From: Streptomyces nitrosporeus
GTDB lineage: Bacteria > Actinomycetota > Actinomycetes > Streptomycetales > Streptomycetaceae
Direction: 5' to 3'
Assembly (NCBI RefSeq): GCF_008704555.1
Contig: NZ_CP023702.1
Span: 2,790,001 to 2,854,000, forward strand
Length of the DNA: 64,000 nt
Program-made: the position numbers and the translations under genes
Notes under the pieces: generated by a model
The model's input: the letters and a program-made list of their open reading frames with translations, nothing else
What the model was told of the DNA's origin: nothing
Databases searched by the model: none
Shown here: positions 35,709 to 44,135 of the stretch, one piece after another
How positions within the stretch are numbered: the first letter of the stretch is position 1
Layout of the letters: the number at the start of each line of letters is the position of its first letter

Positions 35709-36125
35709 CTACGGACCATCGGACTGAGGGCGGTGGCGGGCCGTCCCCCGGAGGAGGCCCGGCGGCCCGGCCCCCTCCACGCCGGCGACGTCCGCCCGTC
35801 CCGCGCCGGCGCTGTCCGCCCGATCCACGCCGATGACGCCGGTCAGCCCCACCAGACCGAGCAGAGCGTGTACGCCGGGTGGCACCCGGCGCAGCCTGAG
35901 TTCGGCGCCGCCCGCCCGCCGTACGACGAGCGCCAGCCGGGCCAGCGCCTCGACGAGGGCGAGGTCGGCGTGGGTCACCCCGCCGACGTCGCAGTCCACG
36001 ACCGTCACGGGGGCGCCTTCGCCCCTGTCCCCGCGCAGGGCGAGCCGGGTCTCCAGCCGGTCGCAGAGCCGCGGCACATCGGCCCGGGTGACGCGGCCGG
36101 TGAGGGCCAGGGCCCAGGGGTTCAT
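35709..36125 (-). CDS. STAS-domain protein (anti-sigma factor antagonist-like)
   Basis: About 138 residues. The STAS fold is recognisable: WALALTGRVTRADVPRLCDRL, then VTVVDCDVGGVTHADLALVEALARLALVVRRAGGAELRLRRVPPGVHALLGLVGLTGVI. The canonical phospho-acceptor Ser in the D-S/T loop is replaced (GGVTHAD, Thr available). A 40-residue Ala/Gly-rich tail follows. ATG 36125 is used; GTG 36134 is also possible. It lies between the ECF sigma gene and the protease gene, with no kinase or anti-sigma partner nearby. Confidence 0.72.
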   Translation of the reverse strand: MNPWALALTGRVTRADVPRLCDRLETRLALRGDRGEGAPVTVVDCDVGGVTHADLALVEALARLALVVRRAGGAELRLRRVPPGVHALLGLVGLTGVIGVDRADSAGAGRADVAGVEGAGPPGLLRGTARHRPQSDGP

Positions 36126-36333
36126 GTCGTCCACACCGGCAGAGACCGCGCGGGCGGCCGGAACTCATCGGTCCCACCGGCGGCGTTCCCGCCCCGGGCG
36201 TCGGTTTCCCGTCAAGTCCCTTTTTCCGGGGTCCGGTTGTCAACCCGGCCGCCCCGGATCCGCTCTCCCTCGGTGAACCCTGGGCACTTCTGTCACCCGG
36301 TGCCCGGGACCGACCGATTCTCCAGGGGGAGAG

Positions 36334-39300
36334 TTGCGCAGACATGTGAAGAGCGCGTACGCGCCCGTGGTCGCCGTGGCGGCCGCCGTGGCGCTCGCGG
36401 CGGGGATGACCACCCCGGCCGCGGCACGGACGGACCGGACACCGCCCTCCGGCACACAGGGCTCCGAGCCCGTGGTCCAGCACCACATCACGCTGATCAC
36501 CGGTGACCGGGTCGCGGTGGACGCCGAGGGCCGGGCGGTCGGCTTCGAGCCCGCCGAGGGCCGTGAGGCGATACCCGTGCAGCGGCAGACGCATGGCGGG
36601 CACACCTATGTCGTGCCGGCCGACGCGCGGCGGATGGTCGCGGACGGGACGCTGGACCGGCGGCTGTTCGACGTGACGGAGCTGAGCCGCCCCGAGTACC
36701 GCGGGGACCGGGAGCGGGAGCTGCGGCTGATCGTCCGGTACAAGGGCGCGGCGGCCGCCGACGCGAAGGCAGGGGTCAGGGACGCGGGCGGCACCGAGGT
36801 GGGCCGGACGCTGAGGTCCCTGGGCGCCGAGTCGCTGACGACTCCGGAGCATGACGCCCAGGACATCTGGCGGGCGCTCACCGCCGCCTCCGGTACGCAC
36901 GCGCAGCGCACCACGGCGGCGGGCGTGGACCGTGTCTGGCTGGACGGGGTCCGCCGGGCGAGCCTGGACCGGAGCGTGGGGCAGATAGGCGCCCCGAAGG
37001 CCTGGGACGCGGGCTGGACCGGCAAGGACGTCACCATCGCCGTGCTGGACACGGGTGTGGACGCCACCCACCCCGATCTGAAGGGGCAGGTCGTCGCGGA
37101 GCGGAACTTCTCCGCCGCGGCGGACGCCGTGGACCGCTACGGCCACGGCACCCATGTGGCGTCGATCGCCGCCGGTACCGGCGCGAAGTCGGGCGGGAAG
37201 TTCAAGGGGGTGGCCCCCGACGCGTCCCTGCTCAACGGCAAGGTGCTGGACGACGACGGTTACGGCGACGACTCCGGCATCCTGGCCGGGATGGAGTGGG
37301 CGGTCGCGCAGGGCGCCGACATCGTCAACCTGAGTCTGGGCGGCGCTGACACCCCCGGGACCGACCCGCTGGAGGCGGCGGTCGACAAGCTCTCCGCCGA
37401 GAAGGGCGTGCTCTTCGCGATCGCCGCGGGCAACGAGGGCTCGGGCCCGGGTACGGTCTCCTCCCCCGGCAGCGCCGACGCGGCGCTGACGGTGGGCGCG
37501 GTCGACGACCAGGACGCGCTGGCGGACTTCTCCAGCCGCGGCCCGCGGATCGACGACGGGGCGGTCAAGCCCGATGTGACGGCGCCGGGCGTGGACATCA
37601 CGGCCGCCGCGGCGCCCGGTTCGGTCATCGACGAGGAGGTCGGCCAGGACCCGGACGGCTACCTGACCATCTCGGGTACCTCGATGGCGACCCCGCATGT
37701 CGCGGGCGCCGCGGCCCTGCTCAAGCAGCAGCACCCGCAGTGGACGTACGCCGAGCTGAAGGGGGCGCTCACCGCGTCCACCGTGCCCGGTGCGTACAGC
37801 GCGTTCGAGCAGGGTTCGGGCCGGATCGCGGTGGACCGGGCGCTCGTCCAGACCGTCGTGGCGGAGCCGGTGTCGGTGAGCTTCGAGAGGCAGGAGTGGC
37901 CGCACACCGACGACACCCCGGTCACCCGGCAGGTGACGTACCGCAACCTGGGCGACCAGGACGTCACCCTGTCGCTGGCGGCGTCGGGCACCGGTCCGGA
38001 CGGCGAGCCCGTTCCGGCCGGTTTCCTCACGCTCGGGGCCCCGGAGGTGACCGTGCCGGCCGGCGGGCGGGCCTCGGTGGCGCTGACCGCCGACACCCGG
38101 CTCGGCACGGCGGACGGCACGTACTCCGGCCATGTGGTGGCGACCGGTGGCGGACAGACGGTCCGCACCGCCGTCGGCATCGAGCGCGAGGTGGAGTCGT
38201 ACGACCTGACCCTCACCTTCACCGGCCGTGACGGCGGGCCCGTGGACGGGTCGGCCCAGCTGATCGGCACCTCCGCCGCGACGGAGGGGGTGTGGAAGTC
38301 GCTGTGGAGCGAGAACGGCAAGGCCACCGTGCGGGTCCCGGCCGGTTCCTACGCGCTCGACACCAGCGTGGACACCGACCCCCGGGACCCCTCGGCCCCC
38401 GTCGACTGGATGGCCGCACCGGATCTGGAGGTGACGAAGGACCTCCAGGTGTCCCTCGACACCCGCACGACGAAGCAGACCCGCATCAGTGTCCCCGTCG
38501 CCGAGGCGCAGGTGCGGATGGCCTCCGCCGACGTCCTCGTGGAGAAGGAGGGGAACTCCTTCGGCTTCGGCTGGTGGCTGGACTCCTTCGACCAGCTGCG
38601 GACCGCCCATGTGGGGCCCGCGGTCACGGACGGTTCGCTCCACCAGTTCTGGACGGGCAACTGGAGCAAGGGCGCGGCCACCGAGTACGACGTGGTGCTC
38701 GGCGGCCCGGTGACGAAGCTGGCCAGGGGCTACACCCGTGCCCTGAAAGCCGGTCAGTTCTCCGTGGTGAAGGCCGGGATGGGCGCTTCGGGGAAGGGGA
38801 AGGCCGGCGAGCTCCTGGTCTGGGGCACCGTTCCGGGCATGCAAGGGGGCACCGCCACGTCGGTCCCGCAGCCGCTCCCCGGTACCCGCACGCTGTACCT
38901 CGCCGACGTGGACGACGCCGTCTACTCGTTCGACTTCGCCCAGCTGGGCGGCTTCGACGAGGAGGGCTGGCCGCTGTACGAGGCCCAGTACAGCCTCGGT
39001 GAGCCCCGGGCCTACCAGGCGGGCAAGACCTACCGCAGGACCGTCAACACCCCTGTGTTCGGGCCGCTCCTGGGCGACGGCTTCGGTCTCTACCGGGACG
39101 AGGAGGGCATCAGCGGCCGTCTGCCGATGGCGGCGGACGGCGCGGGCAACCCCGGCGGTTCCCTGTACCCCTCCGCGACGACCGTGCTCTACCGCAACGG
39201 CAAGGAGATCGGGCGGAACAACGACCCGCTGACCGGTGAGGCCGAGCCGTTCGCGGTACCGGCCGGCTCCGCCGCCTACCGGCTGACGTCCTCGGTACGG

Positions 39301-39687
39301 CGTTCCCCCTCGCTCGCCGCGGGCTCCAGCCGTATCGACGCCGAGTGGACCTTCCGCTCCGCGAAGCCGTTCTCCCCGGTGCTCCTGCCCGCCTCGATGG
39401 TGCGCTTCACGCCCGAGGTCGCCCTGGACGGCACGGTGCCGGCCGGGAAGAAGGCGACGGTGCCGGTGAAGATCCAGGGCCCCGCCGCCGGGAAGAAGTC
39501 CACGGCGCTCACGGTGTACGTGAGCGGGGACTCCGGCAAGCACTGGAAGAAGGTGCCGGTGAAGTCGGGCGGCATCTCCGTCACGAACCCGGCGAAGGGC
39601 AAGTCCCTGTCCTTCAGGGCCGTCCTGAAGGACAGGCGGGGCAACGGTCTGAAGCTGACCGTCTTCGACGCCTACCGGGGGAAGTGA
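36334..39687 (+). CDS. Large secreted subtilisin-like serine protease (S8)
   Basis: 1117 residues. Signal peptide to about residue 31 (ALAAGMTTPAAA), a propeptide of about 180 residues, then the S8 domain with the full triad: Asp in TIAVLDTGVDATHPDL, His in YGHGTHVASI, oxyanion Asn in AIAAGNEGSG, Ser in SGTSMATPHVAGAA. The ~600-residue C-terminal part has beta-sandwich-like repeats and no anchor. TTG 36334 is chosen because CAGGGGGAG lies 7 nt upstream. Likely an extracellular protease for nutrient or developmental proteolysis. The 200 bp upstream hold its promoter and an AT-richer patch. Ends at a strong terminator. Confidence 0.92.
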   Translation: MRRHVKSAYAPVVAVAAAVALAAGMTTPAAARTDRTPPSGTQGSEPVVQHHITLITGDRVAVDAEGRAVGFEPAEGREAIPVQRQTHGGHTYVVPADARRMVADGTLDRRLFDVTELSRPEYRGDRERELRLIVRYKGAAAADAKAGVRDAGGTEVGRTLRSLGAESLTTPEHDAQDIWRALTAASGTHAQRTTAAGVDRVWLDGVRRASLDRSVGQIGAPKAWDAGWTGKDVTIAVLDTGVDATHPDLKGQVVAERNFSAAADAVDRYGHGTHVASIAAGTGAKSGGKFKGVAPDASLLNGKVLDDDGYGDDSGILAGMEWAVAQGADIVNLSLGGADTPGTDPLEAAVDKLSAEKGVLFAIAAGNEGSGPGTVSSPGSADAALTVGAVDDQDALADFSSRGPRIDDGAVKPDVTAPGVDITAAAAPGSVIDEEVGQDPDGYLTISGTSMATPHVAGAAALLKQQHPQWTYAELKGALTASTVPGAYSAFEQGSGRIAVDRALVQTVVAEPVSVSFERQEWPHTDDTPVTRQVTYRNLGDQDVTLSLAASGTGPDGEPVPAGFLTLGAPEVTVPAGGRASVALTADTRLGTADGTYSGHVVATGGGQTVRTAVGIEREVESYDLTLTFTGRDGGPVDGSAQLIGTSAATEGVWKSLWSENGKATVRVPAGSYALDTSVDTDPRDPSAPVDWMAAPDLEVTKDLQVSLDTRTTKQTRISVPVAEAQVRMASADVLVEKEGNSFGFGWWLDSFDQLRTAHVGPAVTDGSLHQFWTGNWSKGAATEYDVVLGGPVTKLARGYTRALKAGQFSVVKAGMGASGKGKAGELLVWGTVPGMQGGTATSVPQPLPGTRTLYLADVDDAVYSFDFAQLGGFDEEGWPLYEAQYSLGEPRAYQAGKTYRRTVNTPVFGPLLGDGFGLYRDEEGISGRLPMAADGAGNPGGSLYPSATTVLYRNGKEIGRNNDPLTGEAEPFAVPAGSAAYRLTSSVRRSPSLAAGSSRIDAEWTFRSAKPFSPVLLPASMVRFTPEVALDGTVPAGKKATVPVKIQGPAAGKKSTALTVYVSGDSGKHWKKVPVKSGGISVTNPAKGKSLSFRAVLKDRRGNGLKLTVFDAYRGK

Positions 39688-39702
39688 CCTCCACGCGCAG
39701 GT

Positions 39703-39742
39703 GAGCGGCCTGCCCGGACGGGACCGTCCGGGCAGGCCGCTC
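39703..39742 (+). terminator. 18-bp stem terminator after the S8 protease gene
   Basis: Left arm GAGCGGCCTGCCCGGACG and perfectly complementary right arm around a GGAC loop, 15 bp after the protease stop codon. Confidence 0.9.
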
Positions 39743-39874
39743 GTCCGTTCCCGTGCGGGCGGACCTCGGAAACGGCCGTCCTGCCCCGGTCCTGGCCGCG
39801 GCCCGGCGGGGAGCTGCAGGCGGGTGCGCTCATGGCGGTCCCCTCCGGCCGGTGCGTCACCGGGTCCGGCATGC

Positions 39875-39910
39875 CGGACGGTACCGGCGCGGGTCCGCCG
39901 GTACCGTCCG
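39875..39910 (-). terminator. Terminator after deoA
   Basis: 15-bp perfect stem (CGGACGGTACCGGCG and its complement) with a 6-nt loop, 21 bp beyond the deoA stop codon on the leftward strand. Confidence 0.8.
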
Positions 39911-39931
39911 CCCTCACGGGACGACCGCGGG

Positions 39932-41209
39932 TCAGGCGATGCGCTCCCGTACCACCGGCGTGGGGGTGAAGGGGGTCCCCGCGGGGGCGACGTCGTAGGC
40001 GCCGGGGAGTGCCTTCAGGGCGTATTCGAACTTCTCCGGGGTGTCCGTGTGCAGGGTCAGCAGCGGCTGGCCCTCGGTCACCGTGTCGCCGGGCTTGGCG
40101 TGGAGCTCTACGCCGGCACCGGCCTGGACCGGGTCCTCCTTGCGGGCCCGGCCCGCGCCGAGGCGCCAGGCGGCGACGCCGACGTCGTAGGCGTCGAGGC
40201 GGGTCAGCACCCCGGAGGCGGGGGCGGTGACGACGTGCTGTTCACGGGCGACGGGGAGCGCGGCGTCGGGGTCGCCGCCCTGGGCGGAGATCATGCGGCG
40301 CCATACGTCCATGGCGGAGCCGTCGTCGAGGGCCTTCTCCGGGTCGGCGTCCTTGAGGCCGGCCGCGTCCAGCATCTCGCGGGCCAGGGCGAGGGTCAGG
40401 TCCCGTACGTCGCGCGGGCCGCCGCCGGCGAGGACCTCGACGGACTCGCGTACCTCCAGGGCGTTCCCGGCGGTCAGGCCGAGCGGGGTGGACATGTCGG
40501 TGAGCAGCGCGACCGTCCGTACGCCGCTGTCGGTGCCCAGCGCGACCATGGTGGAGGCCAGTTCTCGGGCGTCCTCGATGGTCTTCATGAAGGCGCCGGA
40601 GCCGGTCTTGACGTCCAGGACGAGTGCGCCGGTGCCCTCGGCGATCTTCTTGGACATGATCGAGCTGGCGATGAGCGGGATCGCCTCGACGGTGCCGGTG
40701 ACGTCGCGCAGCGCGTACAGCTTCTTGTCGGCGGGGGCGAGCTGGTCGCCGGCGGCGCAGATGACGGCGCCGGTGGTGTCGAGGACGTCGAGCATCTCGG
40801 CGTTGGAGAGCAGCGCCCGCCAGCCGGGGATGGACTCCAGCTTGTCCAGGGTCCCGCCGGTGTGGCCGAGGCCCCGCCCGCTGAGCTGCGGGACGGCGGC
40901 GCCGCAGGCGGCGACCAGCGGGGCGAGCGGCAGGGTGATCTTGTCGCCGACGCCGCCGGTGGAGTGCTTGTCGGTGGTGGGGCGGGAGAGGCCGTCGAAG
41001 CTCATGCGCTCGCCGGAGGCGATCATCGCGGCGGTCCAGCGGGCGATCTCGGTGCGGTTCATGCCGTTCAGCAGGATCGCCATGGCCAGCGCGGACATCT
41101 GCTCGTCGGCGACCTCGCCGCGGGTGTAGGCGTCGACGATCCAGTCGATCTGCTCGGGGCTGAGTTCGCCCCGGTCCCGCTTGGTGCGGATGACGGAGAT
41201 GGCGTCCAT
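39932..41209 (-). CDS. deoA: Thymidine (pyrimidine-nucleoside) phosphorylase
   Basis: 425 residues; thymidine or deoxyuridine plus phosphate to base plus deoxyribose 1-phosphate. Phosphate site KHSTGGVGDKITLPLAPL, thymidine-phosphorylase signature SGRGLGHTGGTLDKLESIPG, and DVKTGSGAFMKT. ATG 41209 has an AAGGAC ribosome site; the longer reading to 41257 would run into the operator. It has its own operator-bearing promoter, and a terminator between it and the upstream cdd operon. Confidence 0.94.
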   Translation of the reverse strand: MDAISVIRTKRDRGELSPEQIDWIVDAYTRGEVADEQMSALAMAILLNGMNRTEIARWTAAMIASGERMSFDGLSRPTTDKHSTGGVGDKITLPLAPLVAACGAAVPQLSGRGLGHTGGTLDKLESIPGWRALLSNAEMLDVLDTTGAVICAAGDQLAPADKKLYALRDVTGTVEAIPLIASSIMSKKIAEGTGALVLDVKTGSGAFMKTIEDARELASTMVALGTDSGVRTVALLTDMSTPLGLTAGNALEVRESVEVLAGGGPRDVRDLTLALAREMLDAAGLKDADPEKALDDGSAMDVWRRMISAQGGDPDAALPVAREQHVVTAPASGVLTRLDAYDVGVAAWRLGAGRARKEDPVQAGAGVELHAKPGDTVTEGQPLLTLHTDTPEKFEYALKALPGAYDVAPAGTPFTPTPVVRERIA

Positions 41210-41258
41210 GGCGTGAGAGTCCTTCCGGCCGGTGCGTACGCGGGAGTCCTGGATCACT

Positions 41259-41270
41259 CTACGCGCATAG
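41259..41270 (-). promoter_or_regulatory. Variant operator CTACGCGCATAG at the deoA promoter
   Basis: One mismatch from CTACGCGCGTAG, within a longer imperfect dyad CTCTACGCGCATAGAG (41257-41272). A TAGAGT -10 on the minus strand (41256-41261) overlaps it; deoA starts 50 bp downstream. Confidence 0.65.
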
Positions 41271-41308
41271 AGGACGGGGTGGGCCGGACGGTTCGCACCC
41301 GTCCGGCG

Positions 41309-41343
41309 CGTGGGGGCCGCCGGAGTCCCCGGCGGCCCCCACG
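41309..41343 (-). terminator. Terminator of the nucleoside transporter-cdd operon
   Basis: 15-bp perfect stem (CGTGGGGGCCGCCGG and its complement), 5-nt loop, 14 bp after the cdd stop codon. Confidence 0.85.
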
Positions 41344-41356
41344 TCCTGGGGAACGG

Positions 41357-41758
41357 TCAGCGCAGATGCTGCGGCCCGAAGGCCTGCGGCAGCATCTCGT
41401 CGAGGGTGCGGAAGCCGTCCGGGGTCTCCAGGACCAGCTCCGGCCCGCCGAACTCGTAGAGCAGCTGCCGGCAGCGTCCGCAGGGCACCAGCGGGGCGCC
41501 CTCGCCGTCCACGCAGACGAAGTGGGTCAGCCGGCCGCCGCCGGTGGCGTTCAGCTGGGAGACCAGCCCGCACTCGGCGCAGAGGCCGACGCCGTAGCTG
41601 GCGTTCTCCACGTTGCAGCCGGTGACCGTGCGCCCGTCGTCCGCGAGGGCGGCGGCCCCGACCTTGTAGCCGGAGTACGGGGCGTACGCCCGGGACATGG
41701 CGTCCCGGGCCGCCTCGCGCAGGGCCTCCCAGTCGGGGGGCGTCCCGGCGCCCGTCAT
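41357..41758 (-). CDS. cdd: Cytidine deaminase
   Basis: 133 residues; (deoxy)cytidine to (deoxy)uridine. APYSGYKVGAAAL, substrate loop GCNVENASYGVGLCAECG with zinc Cys and catalytic Glu region, and PCGRCRQLLYEF with the other two zinc Cys: a three-Cys tetrameric-type enzyme. Its start overlaps the upstream permease stop by 4 bp, so it is the last gene of the transporter operon and processes what the transporter imports. Confidence 0.93.
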   Translation of the reverse strand: MTGAGTPPDWEALREAARDAMSRAYAPYSGYKVGAAALADDGRTVTGCNVENASYGVGLCAECGLVSQLNATGGGRLTHFVCVDGEGAPLVPCGRCRQLLYEFGGPELVLETPDGFRTLDEMLPQAFGPQHLR

Positions 41759-43020
41759 TTGCCCTCGCCCTTGCGGTACGTCATGCCGTCGGCCTTCGGC
41801 ATCCGCAGCCGTTGGGCGGAGAGCGCGAGGACCAGCAGGGTCGTGACGTAGGGGGCGGCGTCGACGAACTGGCTCGGGACCTGGTCGGTGAGCGCGTACC
41901 AGGTGAACAGCAGCGCCGAGACGGCCGCCGAGACCACCGCGGCCACGTACTTCCTGCGGTACAGCTGCCAGATCACGGCGGCCACCAGCAGGATCGCCAG
42001 GAGCAGCAGCATCGCGTGGACGTTCTCGGCGCCGCCGCGCAGCTTGAGGCTGTCGGTGAAGCCGAAGAGTCCGGCACCGAGCGCCATGCCGCCCGGCATC
42101 CAGTTGCCGAAGATCATCGCGGCGAGGCCGATGTAACCGCGCCCGCCGGTCTGGCCCTCCTGGTAGATCCCGGTGGAGACGATCGCCAGGAAGGCGCCGC
42201 CGAGGCCGGCCAGCGCTCCGGAGACGGTGACGGCGATGTACTTGTACTTGTAGACGTTGACGCCGAGGCTCTCGGCGGCCACCGGGCTCTCACCGCAGGA
42301 GCGCAGCCGGAGGCCGAAGGCGGTGCGCCAGAGCACCCACCAGGTGGCGGGGATGAGCAGCAGGGCGACGACGGTCAGCAGGGACAGGCCGGTGAAGACG
42401 CCGCCGACGATGCCGGCGAGGTCGGAGACGAAGAACCAGTGCCGCTGTTGCAGGTCCTGCATCCAGTCCGAGAGCCCTGGGACGGTGATCTTGTCGATGG
42501 CGTCGATGCGCGGCGACTGCTTGGAGGAGCCGCCGGGCGCGTCGGCGAAGGTGAAGTTGGAGAGGTAGCGGGTGAGGCCGACGGCGAGGATGTTGATCGC
42601 CACACCGGAGACGATGTGGTTGACGCCGAAGGTGACGGTGATGACGGCGTGCAGCAGACCGCCGAGCGCGCCGCCGATGACGCCGAACAGGACACCGGCC
42701 CAGGGGCCCCACTGGAAGCCGGCCCAGGCACCGAACCAGGTGCCGAGGACCATCATCCCCTCGAGCCCGATGTTGACGACACCCGCGCGTTCGGCCCACA
42801 GGCCGCCGAGCCCGGCGAGGCCGATCGGCACGGCGAGTTCGAGGGCGCCGTGCACCTGTCCGACGGAGGTCACGTCGTTCGCGCCGCTGATCAGCCGGAC
42901 CAGGGACACGAGGGCCAGCGCACCGGCGATGACCAGGAGGACGACGGGCAGGGACAGCTTGCGCCGGCCGCCTCCCTTCGGTGGGGCGACGCGAGCGGCG
43001 GAGACTTTGCTGGTGCTCAC
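41755..43020 (-). CDS. Nucleoside ABC transporter permease (second)
   Basis: 421 residues of the BPD_transp_2 permease family, about 9-10 membrane helices after a basic N-terminal tail. VPIGLAGLGGLWAERAGVVNIGLEGMMVLG is the typical opening of BMP-associated permeases, and GESPVAAESLGVNVYKYKYIAV the coupling-loop region contacting the ATPase. It overlaps both neighbours by 4 bp (ATGA type). With its partner, binding protein and ATPase it should import nucleosides, as in BmpA/NupNOPQ systems. Confidence 0.9.
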   Translation of the reverse strand: MSTSKVSAARVAPPKGGGRRKLSLPVVLLVIAGALALVSLVRLISGANDVTSVGQVHGALELAVPIGLAGLGGLWAERAGVVNIGLEGMMVLGTWFGAWAGFQWGPWAGVLFGVIGGALGGLLHAVITVTFGVNHIVSGVAINILAVGLTRYLSNFTFADAPGGSSKQSPRIDAIDKITVPGLSDWMQDLQQRHWFFVSDLAGIVGGVFTGLSLLTVVALLLIPATWWVLWRTAFGLRLRSCGESPVAAESLGVNVYKYKYIAVTVSGALAGLGGAFLAIVSTGIYQEGQTGGRGYIGLAAMIFGNWMPGGMALGAGLFGFTDSLKLRGGAENVHAMLLLLAILLVAAVIWQLYRRKYVAAVVSAAVSALLFTWYALTDQVPSQFVDAAPYVTTLLVLALSAQRLRMPKADGMTYRKGEGK

Positions 43021-44135
43021 AGGGCCGCCTCCTTCTCGGTGGTGAGGGCGTGGCCGGCGGCGAGTTCCTCGCCGACCTTCTGCTGCTGGCGGCGGGTTCC
43101 GTAGCGCCGGACGAGTTCGTAGCTGACGACCACGGAGATCACGATCAGGCCCTGCATGATCGTGGCGATCTCCTTCTCGTACCCGAACTGGTCGAGCGAG
43201 GAGGACGCCTTGTCGAGGAAGGCGATCAGCAGGGCGCTGAGCGCGATGCCGAGCGGGTTGTTCCGGCCGAGCAGGGCGATGGTGATGCCGGTGAAGCCGA
43301 TACCGGTGGGGAAGTCGAGGCTGTAGGTGTGGGTGTCACCGAGCAGCGTCGGCATGCCGGCCAGACCGGCGACGGCACCGGAGATCAGCATCGAGGTGAG
43401 GACCATCTTCTTGGCGTCCACACCGGAGGCCTGGGCGGCGCTCTCGCTGGCGCCGGTGGCGCGCAGGTCGAAGCCGAACCGGGTGCGGTTCAGGACGAAC
43501 CAGTAGACGAGGCCGCAGCCGGCGGCGACGAAGGTGAAGCCGTAGATCTCGCCGGCCTCGGGGCTCAGGGAGAGGCCCGGGAACCAGCCCGACTCCGGGA
43601 TGTCGCCGGTGGTCAGGTTGTTGGAGCCGGCGGCCTGCTCACCGAAGTTCTTCGGCAGGATCAGCCAGGCGATCAGCGAGGTCGCGATCGAGTTGAGCAT
43701 GATCGTCGCGACGACCTCGCTCACCCCGCGGGTGGTCTTCAGGAAGCCCGCGATGCCCGCCCAGAAGGCGCCGACCAGCATGGCGACGACGACGATGAGG
43801 ACGATCTGGAGCGGCCCGGGGAGATCGACGCTGGCGCCGACGAGGGCGGCCATCATCGCGGCCAGGCGGTACTGCCCGTCGACCCCGATGTTGAAGAGGT
43901 TCATCCGGAAGCCGACGGCGACCGCGAGCGCGGCGAGGTAGTAGGTGCCGGCCTGGTTGATGATCAGCACCTGGATGTCGGAGTACGACGCCTGCTCGAA
44001 CATCAGCCGGTACGGCTCGAAGGGGTTGCGCCCCGATGCCAGCAGCACCAGGGTGGTGAGCGCGAACGCGACGACCAGGGCGAGTGCCGGGCCGGCGAGG
44101 CCCAGGATCAGCCGGTCCTTGTCGAATTTCTTCAT
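43017..44135 (-). CDS. Nucleoside ABC transporter permease (first)
   Basis: 372 residues, about 9 helices, same family: NLFNIGVDGQYRLAAMMAAL opening motif and the coupling region GASESAAQASGVDAKKMVLTSM. ATG 44135 overlaps the ATPase stop by 4 bp. The C-terminus is a short basic cytoplasmic tail. Confidence 0.9.
   Translation of the reverse strand: MKKFDKDRLILGLAGPALALVVAFALTTLVLLASGRNPFEPYRLMFEQASYSDIQVLIINQAGTYYLAALAVAVGFRMNLFNIGVDGQYRLAAMMAALVGASVDLPGPLQIVLIVVVAMLVGAFWAGIAGFLKTTRGVSEVVATIMLNSIATSLIAWLILPKNFGEQAAGSNNLTTGDIPESGWFPGLSLSPEAGEIYGFTFVAAGCGLVYWFVLNRTRFGFDLRATGASESAAQASGVDAKKMVLTSMLISGAVAGLAGMPTLLGDTHTYSLDFPTGIGFTGITIALLGRNNPLGIALSALLIAFLDKASSSLDQFGYEKEIATIMQGLIVISVVVSYELVRRYGTRRQQQKVGEELAAGHALTTEKEAAL

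Noticed and set aside
35332..39543. Very long open frame (about 1400 codons) on the minus strand
   Set aside because: It is antisense to the S8 protease gene, Arg/Gly/His-rich, and a GC-skew artefact; the plus-strand protein has a full catalytic triad and signal peptide.
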